Below are positions 1 through 8,400 of a stretch of 64,000 bases of DNA, piece by piece. Each line of letters starts with the position of its first letter. The stretch's first letter is position 1. Source of the stretch: Siphonobacter aquaeclarae (GTDB lineage Bacteria; Bacteroidota; Bacteroidia; Cytophagales; Spirosomataceae); assembly GCF_900103285.1 (NCBI RefSeq), contig NZ_FNGS01000009.1:1-64000 (forward strand). Direction: 5' to 3'. A program made the translations under genes and the position numbers. The notes under the pieces are model-generated. The model was not told the origin of the DNA. It saw only the letters and a program-made list of their open reading frames with translations, and did no database searches.

Positions 1-1625
1 GGCCGTGTCCACTTGACGGTGATCTGCCCGTCGGCAGTGCCGGTGTTGTCAACGGTGACGTTGGTGATGTAGAGCAGCTGGTTGGGCCTGAGCTGGCAGG
101 CCTGCGCCGAGAAGGTGCTGTAGAACTGGGTGAGGTTATTGGCACCGGGGAAGACAGCCACCAGGCGGTAGCTGTACTCGGTGTTGGGTCTGAGGCCGTT
201 GTTGTCGGTATAGGTGGTCTGGGTGGCCGGCACGCGGGCTACTTCGACATAGCCGGGCGGGGGTCCGGGATTACAGACATCGGGGGTGAGGTTGGTACAT
301 CCCTGCTTGCGGTAAATGATGATCTGGGCGCCTGTAATCTGGCAGGGATAGGCATCCCAGGCCAGGGTGAAGCCTGCGGTGGCAGATCCGCTGGTGATGC
401 GCAGGCCCGTGGGGGCAGGAGCAACGACGCGGATGCGGACGGTTTTGGAATCAACCAGGGAGGGCTGTACCGAACCGGGACTGTCTCCGACCTTGAAGAG
501 GACTTCATAGGGCAGGGCACGGATGTGATCGCAGGAGGTCTGCCAGGCGAAGGTACCGGTACCGGGTGTAGCCTGCGGCTGGGTGGGTACGGTAAAGGTG
601 GCAAAGGGCGCTTTGATGAGGTCGATGCCTGCGGGCGAGAGCTTGTAGACACTTCCGGTGGAGGAAATGGTGAGGCGGTTGCCGTCGGGATCGGTGGCGC
701 GGACGGTGAAGTTGACGGGCTTGCCGGCCTCAACGCAAATATCGGCGGGTACTTCGATGGTGGGCCGCTTGTTCTGGCAGTCTCGGACGATGATCTGCAT
801 GTCGCGTGTGATCTCGCCTATTTTGATGCCGTTGCGCCATTCTTCGATGACAAAGGCGACGTTGTACTGTCCGGCGCACTTGGGAGCATCCCAGATGAGG
901 TCGCCTGTACGGGCATTGATGGAGTAGGTGGCAGGTCCTGTGAGGGCTTCGTTCTGTCCGGCGCAGTTGGGCACCAAAGTAGGCTGAACAAAGCTGGGAA
1001 TGACAAATCCGTTGCAGGACTGGCCAGGTTGCGTCATTTTACTCTGACTGATCCGATAGGCGAGACTATCGCCGTCAGCATCAAAAGCATTGGGGTTGTG
1101 GATGTAGCGCTGACCGGTGCAAGCTTCGAAATCAACCGGCGGGTTATTCATCACCGGCGTATGATTAAGCCCCAGAAACGAGTTGATGAGTAATGTTGAT
1201 TCGATATAGAACGGAGTAATAGCAGATGCGCCGTTTGTAATGTTGAGCGTGTTTCTGTTCCGGTTTTCAATACCGACGGAGATGGTATAAGTACTGGGAG
1301 CGCTGAAGGTGTGGGTGGTTTTAAAGACCAGCCGTCGGGTATTATTACCGACATCGACGAGACCTCCCGGAAAACCTTCACGCTGAACAACTTCGACAGG
1401 CGAACCGTCTCCGAAACAGAGCGTCGCGGTAGTCTGGGTATCAGTAGCTTCCTTCCCCGTCAGGTAATCACAATAAATAGTCAGGGTAACTTCATAGGTC
1501 AGGGTTTGGTCGGAAACGCGTCTGGCCGTGATTTCTCCGGCGCGTACGTGGGTAGCCAGCGCAGACGGAGCAAGCCCAAAGAAAAGACAAACAACAACTC
1601 CCCAGAAAAGGTAAAGAGGCCTCAT
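1..1625 (-). CDS. Large exported gliding/T9SS-type surface protein, N-terminal part (runs off the window)
   Basis: The reading frame opens at an ATG at 1625 and stays open to base 1, giving 541 residues without a stop; the C-terminus lies outside the window. Residues 1-25 form a signal peptide (MRPLYLFWG..., hydrophobic core, cut near ALATH). The mature part starts THVRAGEITARR and has Cys-containing beta-sandwich stretches, a cadherin/PKD-like passage with the word DADGDSLAYR, a second with ATDPDGNRLT, and near the window edge a fibronectin type III-like passage (NTEYSYRLVAVFPG). Bacteroidota proteins with this N-terminus usually end in a type IX secretion or gliding-motility C-terminal domain, so a surface or secreted role is inferred. 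The C-terminal domain that would prove it is not visible. The substrate or partner is unknown. Confidence 0.8.
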   Translation of the reverse strand, partial: MRPLYLFWGVVVCLFFGLAPSALATHVRAGEITARRVSDQTLTYEVTLTIYCDYLTGKEATDTQTTATLCFGDGSPVEVVQREGFPGGLVDVGNNTRRLVFKTTHTFSAPSTYTISVGIENRNRNTLNITNGASAITPFYIESTLLINSFLGLNHTPVMNNPPVDFEACTGQRYIHNPNAFDADGDSLAYRISQSKMTQPGQSCNGFVIPSFVQPTLVPNCAGQNEALTGPATYSINARTGDLIWDAPKCAGQYNVAFVIEEWRNGIKIGEITRDMQIIVRDCQNKRPTIEVPADICVEAGKPVNFTVRATDPDGNRLTISSTGSVYKLSPAGIDLIKAPFATFTVPTQPQATPGTGTFAWQTSCDHIRALPYEVLFKVGDSPGSVQPSLVDSKTVRIRVVAPAPTGLRITSGSATAGFTLAWDAYPCQITGAQIIIYRKQGCTNLTPDVCNPGPPPGYVEVARVPATQTTYTDNNGLRPNTEYSYRLVAVFPGANNLTQFYSTFSAQACQLRPNQLLYITNVTVDNTGTADGQITVKWTR

Positions 1626-1753
1626 TCGCAGTATTTCGGGTTGGGAAACGATGGGTGAAGTTCCGGTATGCCTGTGTGGGAAGGACAATACCGTTACTGG
1701 CTACCAACGACAGCTTCCCGATAATGTTGCGAAAGGACAAGACTCAAATTCCT

Positions 1754-4147
1754 TCAGAATTCCACCCTGTAATAAAACAACGGCAAAAACCCGAGCTGAT
1801 ACTGACGCTTGAGATACCGGTCAGACGGCGCCTCCCCCGGAATCGGTACGAACGTCACACCCAGAACGTTCTGCTGTCCCGTGAGGTTGATCAGATCCAG
1901 CGCTACCTCGTGGTTCAGCCCGAGTGCATTTTTCCGGAAACCCAGTCGCACGTCGAGCCGGAAGTAGTTCGGGAATTGCCCGCTATTCCGGTCTCTGTCC
2001 TGAAAAACAACCTCCCGCTGCAGCAGCGACGCGGCGACGTTCACAGGCCCGTACCGGCGGCCTCCCGCCCAGGTGATCTTTCCGCCGGCCACGAGGGTAG
2101 TCCGTTTTTTCCTTCCAACCGGCCATTCTCCCCCGCCAAGCAGGTTGGTGGCAAACCGGCCGTTATAGTCCGTATTCCGCCAGACGCCGTCGTTGGCCCG
2201 GTATCGGGAATCGTATACTGACCCGGTCCACATCAGGTAATAGTTCCGGCTGAAGTACTTCTCGACCGTCAATTCCGCGCCGATGTTATATCCGATACCG
2301 GTATTGGTGAGAGTATCCGGAAACGAGCGGCTGAAGGCCGAACCCTGGTTGAGCAGGGAAAACGACGATGTCGGCTTGACTGAAACCGGAATATGCGACA
2401 ACCGCTGATAATACGTCTCGGCTTTGATATGTACCGAAGGAGATACCTGCCGGTCATACCCGAAGATATAGTGCAGACTCCTCGTCAGGCCCATGTCCTG
2501 ATTGTAGCGCACCGGCACGCCATTCGCCGGCTGCTGGTAGAAATAGGTATAGCTGGGCTGGGTTTGGTGATGCAGGCCAATACCGAGGCTGAACCGGTCC
2601 CGGTCTGTCAGCCGGTACTGCATCCCGAACCGGGGATCGATTCCCTTCGAATGCGTATTTAACGTATAAATCAAGGCATTAATACCGGCGGTAAGCGTCA
2701 ATTTCTCCGTCGCCCGTACTTTCACCTGCGCAAACGGCTGGATCTGCCAGGCATGCGTAGCATAGTCCCAGCGCCGCTCCCAGTACCGGGCCGGAAAACG
2801 GGGAGGTTCCCGCAGGATACTGTCTGAATCGCTGTAGCCGAGGTAATCCAGGTTGATACCGGCGCGGAGCGTCGTCCGCAGGCCGATTTTCCGGGTCAGG
2901 GTACTGTTCAGCGTTGTTTTGGTATCCCGGAAATCATAACCCATCTGGTAGTGTTTTCCGGTCATTTCGCCGGAGGCGCTGTAATCCAGCAGGTCGTGAT
3001 TGGCCCAGCTCCGCAGCCGGCTATGGGAAATGACTGTCCGAAGATACGTATCGCGGTTGATCGGAAAATCGTTCCGGACACCGACCGTATACATCGACGA
3101 GCGGAAGTACTGATCCCGGTCCTTGTCCGCATACAGGTCCTCCTGAAGGTCTTTGTTTTTCGAGACGACAATATCGATGGCGCTCGTCCCGCCAATTCCA
3201 AAAACGGAAAAGGTCCCGAGTTGGCGTGTCGGCAGGTTGATTTTAAACGTCAGGTCCTGGTAGTTGGGCACGGCGGAGGTACCGATCTGCACGCCCAGTT
3301 TCTGAAAAAGATTCAGCGTGGAATACCGGTAAGCTACCAGAAACGACGACTTGTTTTTCCGGGACAACGGCCCCTCCGCCATCGCTTCCAGACCCAGAAG
3401 CCCCGCCTGAAGCGTACCTTCTGTCTTTTCACTGTTTCCGGCCCGGAGGTTGAGGTCAAACACGCCTGCCAGTGCATTCCCGAATTCAGCCGGAAAGGCA
3501 CCCGTCATAAACTCGGAATTGGCGAGCGTTTTGCTGTTGAGCATCGTCACCGACCCGCCCTGCGTGCCGGGAATAACGAAGTGGCTGGGATTCGGAATCG
3601 CGACGCCCTCCAGTCGCCAGAGCAGGCCCTGCGGCGAGTTCCCGCGTATGACAATGTCATTCCGGGAATCGTCCGACCCCTGCACGCCGGCGAAGTTCGA
3701 TGCCATCCGCGCCGGATCATCCCGGCTGGCCGCATAGCGCCCGGTCTCTTCCACCGAAAACGGCCGCGTGCTGATGGTACTCATCTCGTTGACGGCGCGC
3801 CGCTCCGCACGTACCTTCACTTCTGTCAATTGCCGGATGTCCGCTTCGAGCTCAATGGTCAGGACGGTTTCCTTCCCGCTGACGACGATCACATCGGGAA
3901 TACGCCGGGTCTGGTAACCCACAAACGATACCCGGAAGGTCCGGCGTCCTACCGGTACGCCCGTCAGCCGGAAGTACCCGTCGGCGTCAGCGACAGCACC
4001 TGTATTTCCGTTTTCCGCCAAAAGAAAGGTCGCGCCTGGCAGCGGCGTCCGCGTTTCCTGATCCAGAATGCGTCCGCGAACGGTTTGCGTGAGCTGCTGT
4101 CCCCGGGCTGTCAGAGCGAACAGGAGAAGGAGAAAAAGCTGTTTCAC
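1754..4147 (-). CDS. TonB-dependent outer-membrane receptor with CarboxypepD_reg-like N-terminus
   Basis: 797 residues. A short signal peptide (MKQLFLLLLFALTARGQ) is followed by a carboxypeptidase regulatory-like domain (about 20-105, VRGRILDQETRTPLPGATF), a plug domain (about 120-240, with DDSRNDIVIRGNSPQG) and a beta-barrel ending in an aromatic F, as expected for BamA-dependent insertion. No SusD partner is adjacent, so this is not a SusC pair; the ligand cannot be told from sequence. The start codon is GTG at 4147 and overlaps the TGA stop of the upstream acetyltransferase gene by four bases (GTGA), which suggests translational coupling. It is the last gene of a unit with the SDR and GNAT genes. 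Confidence 0.88.
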   Translation of the reverse strand: MKQLFLLLLFALTARGQQLTQTVRGRILDQETRTPLPGATFLLAENGNTGAVADADGYFRLTGVPVGRRTFRVSFVGYQTRRIPDVIVVSGKETVLTIELEADIRQLTEVKVRAERRAVNEMSTISTRPFSVEETGRYAASRDDPARMASNFAGVQGSDDSRNDIVIRGNSPQGLLWRLEGVAIPNPSHFVIPGTQGGSVTMLNSKTLANSEFMTGAFPAEFGNALAGVFDLNLRAGNSEKTEGTLQAGLLGLEAMAEGPLSRKNKSSFLVAYRYSTLNLFQKLGVQIGTSAVPNYQDLTFKINLPTRQLGTFSVFGIGGTSAIDIVVSKNKDLQEDLYADKDRDQYFRSSMYTVGVRNDFPINRDTYLRTVISHSRLRSWANHDLLDYSASGEMTGKHYQMGYDFRDTKTTLNSTLTRKIGLRTTLRAGINLDYLGYSDSDSILREPPRFPARYWERRWDYATHAWQIQPFAQVKVRATEKLTLTAGINALIYTLNTHSKGIDPRFGMQYRLTDRDRFSLGIGLHHQTQPSYTYFYQQPANGVPVRYNQDMGLTRSLHYIFGYDRQVSPSVHIKAETYYQRLSHIPVSVKPTSSFSLLNQGSAFSRSFPDTLTNTGIGYNIGAELTVEKYFSRNYYLMWTGSVYDSRYRANDGVWRNTDYNGRFATNLLGGGEWPVGRKKRTTLVAGGKITWAGGRRYGPVNVAASLLQREVVFQDRDRNSGQFPNYFRLDVRLGFRKNALGLNHEVALDLINLTGQQNVLGVTFVPIPGEAPSDRYLKRQYQLGFLPLFYYRVEF

Positions 4148-4593
4148 CGGTAAATCATGTAGGTATGCGGGATGCCGTCTTCGATGTAATCGTGCCCCGT
4201 CGGCTCAAAACCCAGCGAGGAATAAAATGCCAGCAGGTACTGCTGTGCGCCGATTTTAATAGGTTCCGGTCCGAATAAGCTGTGACAGAGGGCTATCGAC
4301 GTTTCCATCAGCTTCCGGCCGAGGCCGCCGCCGCGCGCAGACGGCGACGTAACTACCCGGCCGATCGACGTGTATCCTTCGTAGCTGTCGTTCAGCGCGA
4401 AAAGACGCGTATAGGCCACCAGTTTGCCGGTTTCGTCTGTGCCGAGGCAATGCCAGGCAACAGCATCTTTTCCGTCGGCATCCTGGTAAGGGCATTGCTG
4501 TTCGACGACAAATACCTCCGATCGCAGGGCGAGGAGGGCATACAATTCGTGAAGTGTCAGTTCGTCGAAACGCTTCAGAGTAAACGTAACCAT
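4144..4593 (-). CDS. GNAT family N-acetyltransferase, ElaA-like
   Basis: 149 residues from ATG 4593. The N-terminus (LYALLALRSEVFVVEQQCPYQDADGKD) is characteristic of the ElaA subfamily. The acetyl-CoA pyrophosphate-binding loop is seen as SPSARGGGLGRKLMETSI around residues 85-102, and the C-terminal part (YSSLGFEPTGHDYIEDGIPH) is also typical. The frame is open further upstream to an ATG at 4632, but that start would overlap the SDR gene by 31 bases and add 13 residues not found in ElaA proteins; the inner start leaves an 8-base gap. The acceptor substrate is unknown. The stop overlaps the GTG of the TonB receptor. Confidence 0.85.
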   Translation of the reverse strand: MVTFTLKRFDELTLHELYALLALRSEVFVVEQQCPYQDADGKDAVAWHCLGTDETGKLVAYTRLFALNDSYEGYTSIGRVVTSPSARGGGLGRKLMETSIALCHSLFGPEPIKIGAQQYLLAFYSSLGFEPTGHDYIEDGIPHTYMIYR

Positions 4594-4601
4594 AGAAAAA
4601 G

Positions 4602-5363
4602 TCAATAAGGAGAAGGACTTACGCTCGTCCACCCGCCGTCGACTACCAGGCTCTGCCCGGTAATATGGCCGGCCTGCGGTGAGACGAGAAACAACACCGC
4701 CGAGGCAATATCCTGCACACTCGCAGGCTTGCCCATGGGCGTAATGCGAGACCAGGTCGGGACGTACTCCGGATCGTCGAGCGTCCGCTCGGTCTGTGTT
4801 GCCCCCGGCGCCACGCAGTTGACGGTGATGCCGAAAGGCGATAGCTCGATGACCAGGGCCTTCGCCAGCATTTCCAGCGCCGCTTTCGTCATACCATAGG
4901 CTGCGAGAAACGCGTGGGCCTGGTGCCCCGTCACCGACGACATCAGCAATACCCTGCCTCCCGTACCCTGCTCCCGCATCTGCAAAGCAGCTTCCTGCGT
5001 CAGAAAAAAGCTGCCCTGGAGGTTCAGGCGAAGAAGCTGATTCAGGGATTCGGGCTGGTACTCAAAAAAGCTGCCGAAAGTGGTAATACCGGCATTGGCA
5101 ACCAGGATATCCAGTTTCCCGAAGCGGGCCACCGCTTCGCTGACCAGCACACGGATAAAAGAAACATCGGAAGCGTCGCCCGCAATGGCTATAACCCGGC
5201 CTCCGCGTTCACGAATGCGTTCCGCCGCCTGCTGCGCGAGGGTATCGTCCAGGTCGTTGAGGACTACCGCCGCACCGCACTCCGCGAGTTGTACACAGAT
5301 TTCGTACCCGATTCCCTGTCCGGCGCCGGTTACCAGTGCCACCTGATTGTCAAACGAAAACAT
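4602..5363 (-). CDS. Short-chain dehydrogenase/reductase (FabG-like SDR)
   Basis: 253 residues, the usual length for a classical SDR. The NAD(P)-binding motif TGAGQGIG lies at residues 12-19, the NAG motif at about 89-91, the catalytic serine in LLMSSVTG near 143, and the active-site YxxxK as YGMTK near 155-159. The C-terminal GQSLVVDGGW is also typical. It oxidises or reduces an alcohol/ketone with NAD(P)(H). The family is too broad to name the substrate, and nothing in the neighbours (GNAT, TonB receptor) indicates fatty-acid synthesis. It is the first gene of a tightly packed minus-strand unit; the strong terminator at 5421-5456 separates it from the large gene upstream. Confidence 0.88.
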   Translation of the reverse strand: MFSFDNQVALVTGAGQGIGYEICVQLAECGAAVVLNDLDDTLAQQAAERIRERGGRVIAIAGDASDVSFIRVLVSEAVARFGKLDILVANAGITTFGSFFEYQPESLNQLLRLNLQGSFFLTQEAALQMREQGTGGRVLLMSSVTGHQAHAFLAAYGMTKAALEMLAKALVIELSPFGITVNCVAPGATQTERTLDDPEYVPTWSRITPMGKPASVQDIASAVLFLVSPQAGHITGQSLVVDGGWTSVSPSPY

Positions 5364-5420
5364 AAAGGCAAATAGATTTAGAGACGATTCAGGGCGGAAA
5401 ATACGGAATCGGAGAGCACA

Positions 5421-5456
5421 AAAAAAGCTTTCCGGCGATCATACCGGAAAGCTTTT
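5421..5456 (-). terminator. Intrinsic terminator after the 1662-residue protein gene
   Basis: Perfect 13-bp stem (AAAAGCTTTCCGG, 5423-5435, against 5444-5456) with an 8-base loop. On the minus strand it is followed by a run of seven T, fitting the end of the large gene that stops at 5475. The other strand has only four T in the arm and is a weaker terminator. Confidence 0.85.
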
Positions 5457-5474
5457 ATCTGGCGGCAAAACGGA

Positions 5475-8400
5475 TCAGAAGCCGGTTTTCTTCTCGGCAG
5501 GCTTCTTCGCCGGAGCGGCCTCGTCCGTTTCCGAGAGCGAAACGCGGGGCTTGAGCTTGGTCGAATCGGCGGTTTTCTTCGCCGTCTGGGCGACGTTGAT
5601 TTTCTTTTTGTTTTTGGACGATGTTTTGCCCGCGGGCGCGTCCGTTGCGAGGGTATCGGTTTCCGCGATTTCTTCCGGAGCCGTAACCTTTTTGGAGTCT
5701 TTCTTTTTACTTCCTTTCGCCGGCGCTTTCGCGACGGACTGCTGCTCTTCCACAGGCTCATCCGACGGTTCGTTTTTCAACTCGGGCGTTTTGGCTACTT
5801 CCGGCGCTTTGGTGACCTTTTTCGGAGGAGCAGGTTTGGCCTTGGTGCGCGGCCGGTACATGGTTGCAAAGCGGTCGACAAACGAGTTCTTGTCTTCTTC
5901 CGTCACGACCATGATTTTATTATCCTTACCGACCTTGGCCTGTACCTGGTTGTTGAAATCCGGATCGGAGCTGATGACTTCCGTCGTACCTTGGGCATAG
6001 GCGAAGTAGTACCACACATCCGGGTTCAGTTCGATGTACAAAAAGAGGTTATCGTTTCCGTCCGGGTTTTTCCGGATTTCGACGGCACCGTCAAACAGGC
6101 CGTTGATATCCGTTGTGCCTACGTTCGAGATGCCGATTTTTCCAACGCTGTAAAATGCCTGATTCTCCGGATTATACCGGAGGCTGACGTTGGAAAGGAC
6201 TGCCGTAGCGGCAAATTTGGGCGATATAGTCGGCAGCGGGACGTTCGCGCCATTGGTCGATTTCTGGCTGAACTGCTCCGCTGCTTTTCCGCCTGCGATG
6301 TTCGATATCTTCGCGAGGAGGCGGTCGAAATCTTCTTCTGCTACTTCCTCGCTCAGTTTTTCATCCAGATTGGTCTTGACAATTTTGTCTCCCGCGATGG
6401 CCATTACCTGAGGCGGGATGGGCGTATTGAACACCATCATCGTATTGAGCAGGTACTTGGCGGAGTCGGGAACGAGCCGCCCGAAACCGGCCGCCTGCAG
6501 CACCGTAGCGGGCGAGAAGAGGTTGAGCGGACCGTCAAACGTAATGACCTTCTTCGCATCATCGAGTACATACTTCTTGCCTTCCAGGGTCTGGTCGTTG
6601 GCCCGGGCGTCGTTGGCGATAGTCAGCTGCTGGGTTTTGGGATCGTCCCGCAGGGATCCGCTGGCCAGGAAAAGATCCTGATCCTGAGGTGATTGCTTGG
6701 CCGAAAGGAAGGTCAGATACAAGCCTTCCGAACCGAAGTGAACCCCGGCGTAGAGTGGTGTCGCATTGTCTTCTCCTTTCAGTCCGTCTACTTTCAGGCT
6801 CAGAATGTCACCGTTATTTCCCTGAAACGGAATCCAGCCGGGTTCGGCGAAACGACTTTTCAGGTTGGGCTGAATAGCTCCTTTGAACCGGAGACCCTGC
6901 TCGGCGGCGTTCATGACGGCATCACCCTTGAAAAGCAGCCGGGGCGTCAGGAGGAAGCGGGTTTCCTCCCCGATTCCTGCCCGTGCACTGGTAGAGTAGC
7001 TCACCGAAGCGGCAGGTGTTGCAGCGCCGCGGGTCCGGCGCTTCGGCGCGGCAGTGGGAGCGTCGGCGATTTCCTTGAATTCGAACGCGTCCATCTTCAG
7101 CTTTGTCGTATCACCCTTCGCCCGGATGTACTGATAAATAGCGTTCCCTTCGAATTTTTTGGCCGACAGAATCTGAATATTTCCATCCGCCAGGTGGTGA
7201 AATTCGTTGAGCGTGTCGGCGATGACTTTCGCTTTCTTCAGCGGCGCCATCTCTGCGTCCTGCTTGATGGAAACCAGGCCCTTGTCCGGCAAAATCTTCG
7301 CATCAGCAGACCGGATGAACGGTACTCCCTTGATATTCAGGGACATCTTTTCAATGTCATACAAAGCCTCCGCTCCGTTGAAGCTCAGCCCTTCCTGCCC
7401 GGGGTTGGTGGAACTGAATACCGAGGTTTTGACATTGCCTTTCATCGTGATGGTTTTCTTCGCGATGTCCCAATCGGCCCGGTTGATCGTCGTGGTATAC
7501 GCGGCATACGGGAAGAAAAGGCTGGAAGAATCTTCCACCGCGGCGTTTTTCGGCGTTTGAATAGTTGCCGTCTGGGCCACGGTATTGAAGGTTACATCCA
7601 TCGCCCGGCCGAGCAGCGCCGGCTTCGCCGCACTGCCGACCTGAATCTGCGAGCGCTCGGCTACAAACTGGTTCTGCCGGAACTGAAAGGCTGATGAGGT
7701 GATTTCGGAATCCTTCCGCTTCATCACGCCATCCCCGAAAAGTCCCGAAGACCGGACCACCAGGCTTCCGCTGAGTTTCGAGCTGGCGTTGTAGAAATCG
7801 AATGGCGTTCCCTTATCACGAATGATGAGACTATCCTGCTTCGGAACCCATTTCATTTCATAGTTTTTGAGGACTACTTCCGGGAAATAAGCCTTTCCGC
7901 GGAGTCCTTCCTGAATGCGTCCCGCCGTTCCGTCAAGGCTCACGAGCGAATCGGGGGTGAGGATAAACTTCTTCGCATCGAGCGACGCCGCCAGGACAGC
8001 CAGGTTACCGTCCGCCTGAAGACCGTTGTAATCCATTTTCAGCGTTCCCGTTACCTTCATTTTGCCTTTGCCGCCGTAGAGCGTTATCCCCGCTTCCGGT
8101 ACTTTGTAGCTGAAGCCCAGCGAGTTATCGGGCATGGTAATAAGCTTGGTCTGGATCGGAGGCAGGATGCCGTCGGAATAGAAGGTTCCCAGAAACTCAA
8201 TATCCCGGGAAGTAAGGCTATCCTGGTCAATCTTCGGAATCTTGAAATACACCTTCCGGTTGTACACGCCGGCAAGGTGCGAGGTATCGTCGAAATAGAT
8301 ATTCACCCCATCCGGTACCACAAGCCGCGGCACACTCGGTTTTTTTCCGGATTTGTTATTCGGTTTTCCGAGGTATAGCCGCCCCCCGGACGTGTACTGC

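Noticed and set aside
2951-4153. 400-codon plus-strand open frame
   Set aside because: Antisense to the TonB receptor; rich in Arg/His/Pro with no domain. It is a by-product of GC-rich codon use on the other strand.
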